Shown here: positions 25,878 to 33,748 of the stretch, piece by piece | Layout of the letters: every line of letters begins with the position of its first letter | How positions within the stretch are numbered: position 1 is the first letter of the stretch | Assembly (NCBI RefSeq): GCF_000808535.1 | Contig: NZ_JWLV01000006.1 | Coordinates: 1-64,000 of the forward strand | From: Vibrio sinaloensis | Lineage (GTDB): Bacteria > Pseudomonadota > Gammaproteobacteria > Enterobacterales > Vibrionaceae | DNA: 64,000 bases | Direction: 5' to 3' | The notes under the pieces: generated by a model | What the model saw: the letters and a program-made list of their open reading frames with translations, nothing else | What the model was told of the DNA's origin: nothing | The model's database searches: none | Translations under genes and position numbers: made by a program

Positions 25878-26741
25878 TTGAGTTTAGAAGTCGATATTAT
25901 CTCGCGCATTACCGAGCGATTCAGTGCCCTGCGTGACGCTGAAAAGAAAGTCGCCAAACTGATCATGGACGATATTGAAAGTGCGGCCAACGCAAGCATT
26001 ACTGAGTTGGCAGAAAGTGCCGAAGTAAGTGAAGCGACGATTACGCGCTTTGCGAAAGCCGTTGGTTGCAAGAACGTTCGTGATATGAAGATTAAGCTGG
26101 CTCAAACGCTCACTGTCGGTCAACGCTTTATTCTTGAGCCGCCCGATCAAACTGGTTATCAGGGCATTTACGAATCCATTAAGCAGTCGTTAGACATCAA
26201 CCGTAACCTTATCAACGAACAAGACATTGATACCGCCGTCGAGTGGCTACATGGCGCCAGACAAGTCATTTCAATTGGTATGGGTGGCGGCTCGACCATT
26301 GCCTCTCAAGAGATGCAGCACCGTCTTTTTCGCTTAGGTTACGCGGTTGTCGCCTACAACGATGGGCTTATGTCGCGCATGATTGCCTCTACCGCCGACA
26401 GCAATGACGTGATTGTGATGCTCTCTGCAACAGGCTATACCCCAGCGATTGTCGAAACCGCTGAACTTGCTAAAGAGTACGGAGTAAAAGTGATTGCGAT
26501 TACCCCGAAATCGACGCCGCTAGATAGTATCGCGGATTTAACGCTACCTATCGAGCACCAAGAGACAGACTTTATCTATAAACCGTCTGCATCGCGTTAT
26601 GCCATGCTGGCGCTCGTCGATGTGCTTTCCATGGCACTGGCAGTCAACCATAAACGCCGCTCACGCGATAAACTGCGCCGCTTGAAGCTGGCCCTTGACT
26701 CCTACCGCGGCGGGTTAGACCGACAACCACTAGGAGACTAA
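25878..26741 (+). CDS. RpiR/MurR family transcriptional regulator (HTH-SIS)
   Basis: A 287-residue regulator: an N-terminal HTH of the RpiR type (residues 1-77, with SITELAESAEVSEATITRFAKAVG) and a SIS sugar-phosphate-binding domain (~128-260, ISIGMGGGSTIASQEMQHRL). The start is a TTG codon at 25878 with TAGGA eight bases upstream; no ATG fits. It is downstream of the PLP enzyme on the same strand and probably controls the divergent cluster in response to a phosphorylated intermediate such as KDPG or a sugar phosphate. The effector is inferred. Confidence 0.9.
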   Translation: MSLEVDIISRITERFSALRDAEKKVAKLIMDDIESAANASITELAESAEVSEATITRFAKAVGCKNVRDMKIKLAQTLTVGQRFILEPPDQTGYQGIYESIKQSLDINRNLINEQDIDTAVEWLHGARQVISIGMGGGSTIASQEMQHRLFRLGYAVVAYNDGLMSRMIASTADSNDVIVMLSATGYTPAIVETAELAKEYGVKVIAITPKSTPLDSIADLTLPIEHQETDFIYKPSASRYAMLALVDVLSMALAVNHKRRSRDKLRRLKLALDSYRGGLDRQPLGD

Positions 26742-26858
26742 CTCACTTAAGGCTTAGCTCAAATAACACAGGCTAAGCCTTTACTGCAAACGCGCTGCAA
26801 TTCCACCACACTGACTGCTATACTCTGGCCAAATCAAACCTATCGAGTATTCATCACT

Positions 26859-27353
26859 ATGATTATCTTATCGACCACCTATGGCGACATCGAAATCGAA
26901 CTTAACATGGAAAAAGCGCCAGTGAGCTCAAAGAACTTTCTCCGCTACTGCCAAGAAGGTTTCTACGAAGGGACCATTTTCCACCGAGTTATCGATGGCT
27001 TTATGATCCAAGGTGGCGGCCACACAGAAGATATGACAGAGAAAGAGACACACGCACCGATTGCGAACGAAGCAAACCGAGGGCTAAAAAACCTAACAGG
27101 TACTATTGCCTTCGCTCGAACCGATGCACCGCACTCAGCAACGGCTCAATTCTTTATCAACCTTGATGACAACAATTTCTTAGATCATACCGCTAAAACC
27201 AATAACGGTTGGGGTTACGCCGTCTTTGGTAAAGTGACCGCAGGTATGGAGGTGGTGAACAACATTGGTAAAGCGATGACTGGCTCTAAAAAAGGCCATG
27301 ATGACGTGCCATTAGACACCATTAAAATTGAGAAAGTATTCATCAAAGACTAA
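26859..27353 (+). CDS. ppiB: Peptidyl-prolyl cis-trans isomerase B (cyclophilin)
   Basis: A 164-residue cytosolic cyclophilin that speeds proline isomerisation during folding. The active-site signature FHRVIDGFMIQGG (41-53, R43 catalytic) and FARTDAPHSATAQFFINL are unmistakable. No signal peptide, so this is the PpiB rather than the PpiA form. Monocistronic, followed by a hairpin terminator at 27364-27388. Unrelated in function to the neighbouring sugar-acid locus. Confidence 0.96.
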   Translation: MIILSTTYGDIEIELNMEKAPVSSKNFLRYCQEGFYEGTIFHRVIDGFMIQGGGHTEDMTEKETHAPIANEANRGLKNLTGTIAFARTDAPHSATAQFFINLDDNNFLDHTAKTNNGWGYAVFGKVTAGMEVVNNIGKAMTGSKKGHDDVPLDTIKIEKVFIKD

Positions 27354-27363
27354 CAATCAAAAA

Positions 27364-27388
27364 AGCCCCAATGCGAGGCATTGGGGCT
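27364..27388. terminator. Bidirectional terminator between ppiB and porin gene
   Basis: Perfect 11-bp stem AGCCCCAATGC/GCATTGGGGCT (27364-27374 with 27378-27388), loop GAG. The T run (six) lies on the minus-strand side, so it ends the porin transcript best and may also serve ppiB. Confidence 0.85.
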
Positions 27389-27487
27389 ATAAACTTAATC
27401 CATTAATTGCAATTTAGATGGCTAAGTTTTATCGGGCGAAGAAAAGGAGAACACGCCCGATGATTCTAAATCCTTGGCAGTGGATGA

Positions 27488-28495
27488 TTAGAATTTAACT
27501 TCTAGGCCGACAACGTAGCCTAGTTTTAGTTTTGCGCCTTCAGCTTTAAGTGCTTTTTCTAGCTTGTCTGAGTTTAGGTAACCCACTTCAGAGTACGCTT
27601 TTACGTTATCTGTAAACTTGTATGTTACGTTCGCGTAGTAGTTGTTTAGCTTAACTTTTTGACCGTCTGCTTTAACGTGACCTTGATCTGCACCCAACGC
27701 GAAAGTCGTTTTCTCAATCGTGTACGCTGCAGTTAGTTTAGCAACATCTAGGCTAGCTTTAGTTGAACCGATTTTTAGGTCAGAATCTGCGTAAGAGGCA
27801 CCAACAGTAAGTGCATCCAACTTGTAAGATGCGTCTAGTTGGTAAGCTTTCTGAGAACCTTTACCGTCTTTATCTTTAGCAGAGACATTTTGGTAGTAAG
27901 CCGCAACTGTTAGGTCAGCAAATGTTGCACCCGCACCAAGATCGTATGCAGAGTTCTTTTGTTTAACTGATGCGTCATTTTCTTGAGCGTAAGAAACACC
28001 TACCCAGTAGCCATCTTTTTCGAACTTGTACTTCAGTACTTCGTCTGCAGATGTCACGCCAAATACAGATTGCTTATCACCGTTTGAATCGTAAAGACCT
28101 AGACCAAACTCGATGTCGTTAGAGATACCAGAACCATCAACGATGGTTGCTTGACGACCCGCAGTCAAAGTACCGAAAGACGCCGATTGTAGACCAACAA
28201 ACAACAGGTCGTTTTCTACTGCGTTGCTCTCGTATTTCCAACCTGTAGATGCGATACCTTTAAGGTCATCGTTAATTGGCGCAGTGATGTCGATTTGTAG
28301 GTCACCGTCATCTAGACGACCTTTTACATCTTCGTTGTACGCTTTATCGTTTTTTACGTTAAAACGGCTTTGGAAAGCTTGTACTTCAACCGCACCAGAA
28401 ACGTCCACAGAAACGTTTTCAGATGTGTGAACATTAATTGCTGCTGATGCTGTACCGCTAGCTAGAATAGCGATTGCTAATAGAGTCTTTTTCAT
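27488..28495 (-). CDS. General porin, outer-membrane barrel
   Basis: A 335-residue Gram-negative trimeric porin. Signal peptide MKKTLLAIAILASGTASAA, alternating beta-strand pattern throughout, loop-3-like acidic segment around DIEFGLGLYDSNGDK, and a C-terminal strand ending in phenylalanine (GLEVKF). It resembles OmpU/OmpC-class vibrio porins but is not close enough in what I can see to name. Monocistronic, with long non-coding sequence upstream. An 8-bp hairpin with a 15-base loop (27431-27461) lies between its stop codon and its terminator. Confidence 0.9.
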   Translation of the reverse strand: MKKTLLAIAILASGTASAAINVHTSENVSVDVSGAVEVQAFQSRFNVKNDKAYNEDVKGRLDDGDLQIDITAPINDDLKGIASTGWKYESNAVENDLLFVGLQSASFGTLTAGRQATIVDGSGISNDIEFGLGLYDSNGDKQSVFGVTSADEVLKYKFEKDGYWVGVSYAQENDASVKQKNSAYDLGAGATFADLTVAAYYQNVSAKDKDGKGSQKAYQLDASYKLDALTVGASYADSDLKIGSTKASLDVAKLTAAYTIEKTTFALGADQGHVKADGQKVKLNNYYANVTYKFTDNVKAYSEVGYLNSDKLEKALKAEGAKLKLGYVVGLEVKF

Positions 28496-29162
28496 AATAT
28501 ATAATCCACTGCTTTGATTCTTAAAATTAGTTATTCGTTTGATAACTGAAATTAGGTTAGCAAAATAAAAAACATAATCAGCAAATGCTTACATATCTTA
28601 ACTTTGCATTTATTTTAATCAAAGCCCTGACAAATCATTACAAATCTTGTTTTAGAAAAGAGAAACCCTGCATTTATTACAATAACTTACAATCATCAAC
28701 TTCAAGAACATTCATATATCACCTAAGAAAATAATTCTTTCAATTATAAAGTCATAAAAATGTATTTATTCTTGCACACCGACAACATGGTCGCTTAACG
28801 ATATCTTTTATCCCCATCAATAGAGTTAAAATTTACAGTATGAAAACGCTATTACTCTATGGGATACGTTCTGATTTAAAATAGATAGGGGAAATAAGGG
28901 ACTAACGTAAGCAATCGTAAGTTTAAACAGAGAGCTGTTTGCCTATAAAACCACCAAAGGATGACTTACTCATAAAGCAGAAAACTCGCTGAAAGTCTGA
29001 TGTAGTCAGAGATCACATTTATTAAATCCATGCTTTTCTCTTAATCCACCCCAAAAAAACCATCGAAGCCCAGGCGCTCTGGCTTTGTAAGTAATGTAAG
29101 CCCCTCTAGATTCTCCAAAAACATGGGTTAAAATCCATTCGCCATTTAAATGACGGTTTACC
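28496..29162. other. Long AT-rich intergenic region upstream of the porin
   Basis: About 670 bases without a convincing gene. It is clearly AT-rich near the porin and holds the divergent promoters of the porin and of the small-protein island. Frames of 14 codons or fewer (for example ATG at 28840) have no recognisable content. No tRNA or regulatory RNA was recognised. Confidence 0.6.
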
Positions 29163-29465
29163 ATGAATAGTAGAAAAATTGACGCCAGAAAGAGACTTGA
29201 GAAAGCGGTGATTGAAAAGGGTTGGAGTATGCCCTCCATCTCTAGGTTCATTGGTTACGATGTAAAGATAACGCTAATATGCAATAACGGACACTCTGTA
29301 AAAATCTCACCGAGGAAGTTTTACAGTTCGTCAGATAAAAACAAGTGCCTGATGTGTAAATCAAAAAAGAACAAGGTTGTTCAAAGAAAAGATTTAAAAG
29401 TGAAAACCTTGCATGATCTATTGAGTCCACGAGGATTTGAAATTCTCTGCTCAATGTATAAATAG
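29163..29465 (+). CDS. Small zinc-ribbon-like hypothetical protein
   Basis: A basic 100-residue protein. A C-x2-GH...C-x2-C pattern (LICNNGHSVKISPRKFYSS then CLMCKSK) resembles the zinc-ribbon units of small phage-type proteins (DUF723-like CnHG...CPxC repeats). The N-terminal part SRKIDARKRLEKAVIEKGW is helical and positively charged, so nucleic-acid binding is possible. AT-rich codon use suggests acquisition by transfer. It opens a run of small plus-strand genes. The family assignment is tentative. Confidence 0.55.
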   Translation: MNSRKIDARKRLEKAVIEKGWSMPSISRFIGYDVKITLICNNGHSVKISPRKFYSSSDKNKCLMCKSKKNKVVQRKDLKVKTLHDLLSPRGFEILCSMYK

Positions 29466-29509
29466 CAAAGTATTTAATTTTATCGCCATGTTATTTAGGA
29501 GTGAACACT

Positions 29510-29638
29510 ATGAATATTACTCTAAGAGTGACCGCAGCCTTTTTCGCAATCTTTATTTATACCCACCCTGTTGATAATGCAACATTAACAAGCAACTCAA
29601 ATGTTAGGGTTAGCGATGAAAGGATATTCTCTCACTGA
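29510..29638 (+). CDS. Small exported peptide (42 aa)
   Basis: A 42-codon frame with a good ribosome site (TTTAGGAG eight bases before ATG). It is almost entirely a signal-peptide-like sequence (MNITLRVTAAFFAIFIYTHP) followed by a short polar tail. Its 3' end overlaps the start of the prepilin-like gene in another frame, which implies translational coupling. It could also act only as a leader frame. Not recognised. Confidence 0.45.
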   Translation: MNITLRVTAAFFAIFIYTHPVDNATLTSNSNVRVSDERIFSH

Positions 29639-29825
29639 GTTTGCCGTCGTTATTATTATTTTATCCGTTATCACGGTAATTGGTCTGCCAAAGTTTTATT
29701 CGCTTAATAGTCAGTCGACAATTAGTGCATTAAGCAAAATAAAAGCGAACACCTATAACTCCGTTGCGGATAAATATACCAAACCTACCTTGCGTGAAGA
29801 TAATTTATCCTCAGTATTTCACTAA
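29616..29825 (+). CDS. Prepilin-like small protein
   Basis: A 69-residue protein starting MKGYSLTEFAVVIIILSVIT: a two-residue leader, a prepilin peptidase-type cleavage site after Gly3, the conserved glutamate at +5, and a hydrophobic N-terminal helix, all features of type IV pilin-like proteins. The globular part is only about 40 residues, far shorter than normal pilins, so it may be a minor pseudopilin or a decayed remnant. An ATG at 29601 is in frame, but 29616 gives the canonical short leader. It overlaps the 42-aa frame and precedes an outer-membrane protein gene by 11 bases. Confidence 0.6.
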   Translation: MKGYSLTEFAVVIIILSVITVIGLPKFYSLNSQSTISALSKIKANTYNSVADKYTKPTLREDNLSSVFH

Positions 29826-29836
29826 TTAGGCTTAAT

Positions 29837-30265
29837 ATGAAAAAACAACTGTTAGTAACCGTGTTCATCAGTTCCAGTGTGTTCACAGCAAGCTCGCTCG
29901 CAGACAGTGGCTACCTTGGTGTCGATTCTTTTCTTGATGGTTCTCAAGGCTCTATCCAATACGGCTTCGACTTTACCGCAGACAAAACGCTCAGATTTGG
30001 TTATGAATTAGCCTACACACAACACACAGAAGACGTCCGATCATTTGGTCTCAATATGAAGCCCACTTTCCCGATTGGTACCACCTACTTAACACCAATC
30101 CTTGGCTACCATAAGTTTAATGATGGTTTAGGTGCACACCTCGTTTACGGTTTTGAAATTGGCCAAAACTTAGGTCTATTCGATGTTCGAGCGGGATACA
30201 AACAAGCCAACACCGAATTCGCTGGCAATGGCAATGTTTACCTTGGTGCCGCGCTGAGGTTCTAA
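29837..30265 (+). CDS. Small outer-membrane beta-barrel protein
   Basis: A 142-residue exported protein. Signal peptide MKKQLLVTVFISSSVFTASSLA, then about eight alternating hydrophobic/polar strands and a final strand ending in phenylalanine (NVYLGAALRF), the outer-membrane insertion signal. Size and pattern fit an eight-stranded barrel of the OmpA/OmpW size class. It lies in a cluster of small envelope proteins. Function unknown. Confidence 0.7.
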   Translation: MKKQLLVTVFISSSVFTASSLADSGYLGVDSFLDGSQGSIQYGFDFTADKTLRFGYELAYTQHTEDVRSFGLNMKPTFPIGTTYLTPILGYHKFNDGLGAHLVYGFEIGQNLGLFDVRAGYKQANTEFAGNGNVYLGAALRF

Positions 30266-30309
30266 TGACCGACGAAGAGATGAACTACATGGAGAGCAAT
30301 AACTCATGA
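30265..30309 (+). CDS. 14-codon coupling ORF
   Basis: A 14-codon frame whose ATG overlaps the TAA of the barrel gene (TAATG) and whose TGA overlaps the ATG of the lipoprotein gene (ATGA). The peptide itself is unlikely to matter. The geometry suggests that ribosomes pass from one gene to the next through it. Confidence 0.35.
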   Translation: MTDEEMNYMESNNS

Positions 30310-30500
30310 ACAAATTCCTACTAAGCACCTTGGTCGTTTCTCTTTTGTTGCTCGGCTGTACTTCCGGAAAGCGCAGCGAGCCAAGAGATACCCCAGACCC
30401 AGACACGACCAGCGCAACTGACGACGTGGGCGGTGTTATTGGCTGTGGAGTATTGATTGTCGTTGACTCAGAGCACAAATGCTCTCCACCAAAGCCATAA
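30306..30500 (+). CDS. Small lipoprotein (64 aa)
   Basis: A signal peptide with a clear lipobox (SLLLLGC, Cys18), then a low-complexity acidic region rich in D, P, S and T and a C-terminal stretch with two further cysteines. The mature protein is only about 47 residues and should be lipid-anchored. It is the last gene of the small-protein run and is linked to the gene before it by the 14-codon frame. Not recognised. Confidence 0.65.
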   Translation: MNKFLLSTLVVSLLLLGCTSGKRSEPRDTPDPDTTSATDDVGGVIGCGVLIVVDSEHKCSPPKP

Positions 30501-30514
30501 TAGGCTGATTGCAT

Positions 30515-31357
30515 TTATCGCCCCTTAGCCACAAATATCACCCCAATTCCCCCCAATACCAGCAGTGATGACACCACGGCGGTTAGGGTGATTGGCTCCC
30601 CTAACCCAATACTGCCGGCGGCGAACGCAATCACAGGGACCGCCAGTTGAGCCACAGAGGCTTGCAGAACGGAAATGTGCTTCATCACCTGATACCAAAG
30701 TACATAACCAAACCCCGAAGCAAAAATACCGGATAGCAATGCCCAAACCATGCCCTGAAGCGTAATACTATCGATACTCATCAACCATGGACTTACTGCT
30801 AACGCCAATACGCTCGCTAGTACAAAACCGTGAGTAATCGCGACAGAAGCCACACCACTTTTTCTGCCAAGTAAGGTAAATACCGCCCAAAACACCCCAG
30901 AAATCATCATCAATACAGCAGAGCCTAGACTTGGCGTTTGCGCTGATGGCAGCATCAAAATCACAAAGCCCGATATCGCAATCGCAATACCAAACCACTC
31001 TGCCGATTTAAGGCGGTTACCTGACCAAACATGGAATGCGACGAGAGTGAGCTGAACCATACCAAACAATATCAGCGCCCCTGTTCCGGTGCTGAGTTGG
31101 GTATAAGCGAATGAAAAACTCACCGCATAGCCAAACAACGCCATTCCCGACCACCAGCTCAAACGGCTTTTAAAAAAAGAAGATTCCAGCTGACGTCGAA
31201 ACAATAAAATGATCGACAGAGTGAGCGCCCCTGACACAAGTCGAATCAAGGTAAACGAGCCAGGGTCAATCGAGCCTTCCGCTAAAGCAAAACGGCAAAA
31301 AAACGAGTTGGCAGCAAATGCAATAAGTGTAATGGGTAGAGTCAGTGAGGTCGGCAT
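30515..31357 (-). CDS. EamA/DMT superfamily transporter
   Basis: A 280-residue inner-membrane protein with ten hydrophobic helices in two homologous EamA halves. Typical blocks are FTLIRLVSGALTLSIILLF in the first half and GYVLWYQVMKHISVLQASVA plus FAAGSIGLGEPITLTA in the second. It belongs to the RhaT/YdcZ-like drug/metabolite exporters, whose substrates can seldom be read from sequence. It is monocistronic and convergent with the small lipoprotein gene, 14 bases apart. Confidence 0.88.
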   Translation of the reverse strand: MPTSLTLPITLIAFAANSFFCRFALAEGSIDPGSFTLIRLVSGALTLSIILLFRRQLESSFFKSRLSWWSGMALFGYAVSFSFAYTQLSTGTGALILFGMVQLTLVAFHVWSGNRLKSAEWFGIAIAISGFVILMLPSAQTPSLGSAVLMMISGVFWAVFTLLGRKSGVASVAITHGFVLASVLALAVSPWLMSIDSITLQGMVWALLSGIFASGFGYVLWYQVMKHISVLQASVAQLAVPVIAFAAGSIGLGEPITLTAVVSSLLVLGGIGVIFVAKGR

Positions 31358-31504
31358 AACAATCCTTGTAATCTAATCGAAGAGTATCGCAAGCCCGACC
31401 AATACGACTAGCTCGAAACCTTCTGACTGATTCGAAATCAATCTATGTAAAAGCGCCGTGAAGCCGCTGAAATCAACGGCTTTATTAGGCGTTAAGTGAA
31501 ATAG

Positions 31505-33268
31505 TTAGAGGTGAGAGTCTAAATAGCGCTGCGCTTCTTCACGACCCATGTATTTACCCAGCGTTCGCGCAGACACAGAGGTGAGATCCACGACGATCAA
31601 CCCATCTAGCGCGAAGTTAAACGCAGGATCAACGTTAAAACAGACCAACTTTCCATTCATACCTAGGTATTGTCTTAGCAAAACAGGCAATCCCATCCCT
31701 TGTTCTAGGCGACTAAGCACTTTGGACAGCAGCGGTAACTTGGCCAAGGAACTGAGCATGTCGGGGCGCCAAAACTCTTGACCGCTTTTCTCCAGTGGCG
31801 TGGTGGGTGACACCAGCTTGGCTTTTTCATCATCGTAATAATGCACCGTCATCACCGACGCAATCAGCTGCCGAGCCACTGGGCTGTAGTCGTTACTGAT
31901 GCTAACTGGGCCAAATAGATGGGTGTACTTCGGGTTGCGCTGTACAAAGCCGGCGATTCCCTTCCAGAGCAACAGCAGCGAATGCATATTGCGCTGATAA
32001 CGTTTCGCCACAACCGAGCGACCAAGCTCAATAGACTGGCCCAAGGTGTCAATAAAGGCCTCATCATACTTAAATAAACTTGTGGAATAGAGCGCGTCGA
32101 TTCCCCCCTGCGCCATAAGCTCATCGACCAGCCCTAAACGATAGGCACCAACCAAATCACGATGGGTGTTATGCCAGACAAACAGCTGATGATAATGAGC
32201 ATCGAAACGGTCAAGATCGCAACTTAAACCGCTACCCTCTCCCACTTCACGAAAGCTCTCCTCACGGACGCGACCAATTTCTCGCATCATGTTTGGCATC
32301 ACCTCACTGGGCGCGCAGTAAACCGAAAACTCGCCTTGTTCGAGCAGTTTAAAATCGGTCATACGCTCCAACTCTTGTTCAAGCAACTCGGGCGCAATGG
32401 GGGTGATGATCGACGCTTCGGAACTATTCGAATGGGCGCCGTTCAACGGCTGTTGTGCAACTTGCTGGCGCTTTTGGCTACCCATCAAATATGTATTGAG
32501 GCGAAAGTACTGCGTGATGTCATCATCACTGTCGAAGTCTTTCACTTCATTGTACGGGATCGGATTTCCCACCGATACAGAGATGGTTTGACCGGATTTG
32601 TTTAGGAGCTCACGACCCAATAACGCTGTCCTAAGCAGTGGATGAATCCTTCCCGCTTGGTAAAACAGTGGGCTGTTCATACCGTTAATAAAAATCGGAA
32701 CCGTCGTGGCTTCGGCATGTTTCACAAACTTCGCCACCGACTGACTCCACGCTTTGTCTGTGATTTTGTTTTCGCTCGCTTGCCAAGCGGAAACTTCGCC
32801 TGCAGGGAAGAGAATCAACACTCCACCTTGCTTTAAATGTTGATTGGCTTCTTTGATGGCAAGACGATTGGTCCGCCTTGCCTGCTCTCCACCAAAGACA
32901 TTCACCCCAATAAACAGATCGTCGAGCTCAGGGATGCGTTTAAGTAGCTCATTGGCGAGCACTTTCACATCTTTGCGCACCCGAGAAATCAACGAAGCGA
33001 GGATCACCCCTTCAATGCCACCAAAAGGGTGATTGGCAACAATTAATACCGAGCCTTCAATGGGCACACTCTCTAAGCTCCCATGATCGACTTGATACTG
33101 AGTGCCAATTCGCGCGAGCGTCTCTTGCATGAACTCAAAGCTGTCTTCAGGCAGAGATTCTTGTCGATATAAACGGTCAAGGGTAGATAAACCGGTTGCC
33201 CATTCAACTATCGACTCTCCGATACCAAAAGGGGTTTTACGTGGTAATCGAAACGGACTGGTGATCAT
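31505..33268 (-). CDS. olsF: Bifunctional ornithine-lipid synthase, OlsF-type
   Basis: A 587-residue fusion. The N-terminal half is a PlsC/OlsA-like O-acyltransferase with NHPFGGIEG (H80) and FPAGEVSAW (154-162). The C-terminal half is a hemolysin/OlsB-like N-acyltransferase of the GNAT fold (LVGAYRLGL... ELGRSVVAKRYQ). This domain order is that of OlsF, which makes ornithine lipids, known from Serratia and vibrios. AAGGAG is six bases before the ATG at 33268; upstream ATG codons at 33271 and 33286 are less likely. It follows the five-gene DedA-YHS operon by 42 bases. The family call is good, the activity is inferred. Confidence 0.8.
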   Translation of the reverse strand: MITSPFRLPRKTPFGIGESIVEWATGLSTLDRLYRQESLPEDSFEFMQETLARIGTQYQVDHGSLESVPIEGSVLIVANHPFGGIEGVILASLISRVRKDVKVLANELLKRIPELDDLFIGVNVFGGEQARRTNRLAIKEANQHLKQGGVLILFPAGEVSAWQASENKITDKAWSQSVAKFVKHAEATTVPIFINGMNSPLFYQAGRIHPLLRTALLGRELLNKSGQTISVSVGNPIPYNEVKDFDSDDDITQYFRLNTYLMGSQKRQQVAQQPLNGAHSNSSEASIITPIAPELLEQELERMTDFKLLEQGEFSVYCAPSEVMPNMMREIGRVREESFREVGEGSGLSCDLDRFDAHYHQLFVWHNTHRDLVGAYRLGLVDELMAQGGIDALYSTSLFKYDEAFIDTLGQSIELGRSVVAKRYQRNMHSLLLLWKGIAGFVQRNPKYTHLFGPVSISNDYSPVARQLIASVMTVHYYDDEKAKLVSPTTPLEKSGQEFWRPDMLSSLAKLPLLSKVLSRLEQGMGLPVLLRQYLGMNGKLVCFNVDPAFNFALDGLIVVDLTSVSARTLGKYMGREEAQRYLDSHL

Positions 33269-33310
33269 CATAAGCTCCTTAACCATTCCTCAGAAATAGA
33301 TGCAACACCG

Positions 33311-33748
33311 CTACTTAATCAGCGCTGGCCAATTCTTATCAGCCGCCAAAATATGACGTGCGCGGTCATCATCCCACCAGCTCTTCACTTCTGCGTTGTA
33401 GTTGAGGTAAAGCTTGCCGTCGACAATCGCCCACTCTTTTGGATCGGCGGCAGCAAAATCATTTTTCTCTGAGATCGCCCAAGCGCAATAACCGCCATAT
33501 TGGGGAGCATAAGCGTTGGGATCCGCTTTAAACTTGTCGAGGTGCTCTTGTGAAGAAAAATACCAATCGGCGCCTTTGAATTCGGTTTGCCATTGGCTAT
33601 TCCCTTTCACAGGTTTGCCTTGCGTGAAATACGCCACCGTATCGTAGCCATCAAGCGCTTTATTGCTAAAAAAGCCGGTGTAGATTTCATCAGCAGCGAC
33701 AGTCGAGAAACTGACCAACATCGTCAGTAGGGCAAATAGTTTTTTCAT
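33311..33748 (-). CDS. YHS domain protein, exported
   Basis: A 145-residue periplasmic protein. Signal peptide MKKLFALLTMLVSFSTVAA, then a YHS-type domain: ALDGYDTVAYFTQGKPVKG, WYFSSQEHLDKFKADPNAY and APQYGGYCAWAIS with its conserved cysteine. YHS domains often bind metal ions, and similar vibrio proteins are seen next to redox or membrane genes. Its start codon overlaps the stop of the NRDE gene (ATGA), so the two are translated together. Role unknown. Confidence 0.88.
   Translation of the reverse strand: MKKLFALLTMLVSFSTVAADEIYTGFFSNKALDGYDTVAYFTQGKPVKGNSQWQTEFKGADWYFSSQEHLDKFKADPNAYAPQYGGYCAWAISEKNDFAAADPKEWAIVDGKLYLNYNAEVKSWWDDDRARHILAADKNWPALIK

Noticed and set aside
29006..29251. 81-residue minus-strand frame
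   Set aside because: It overlaps the 100-aa plus-strand gene and shows no ribosome site or recognisable features.
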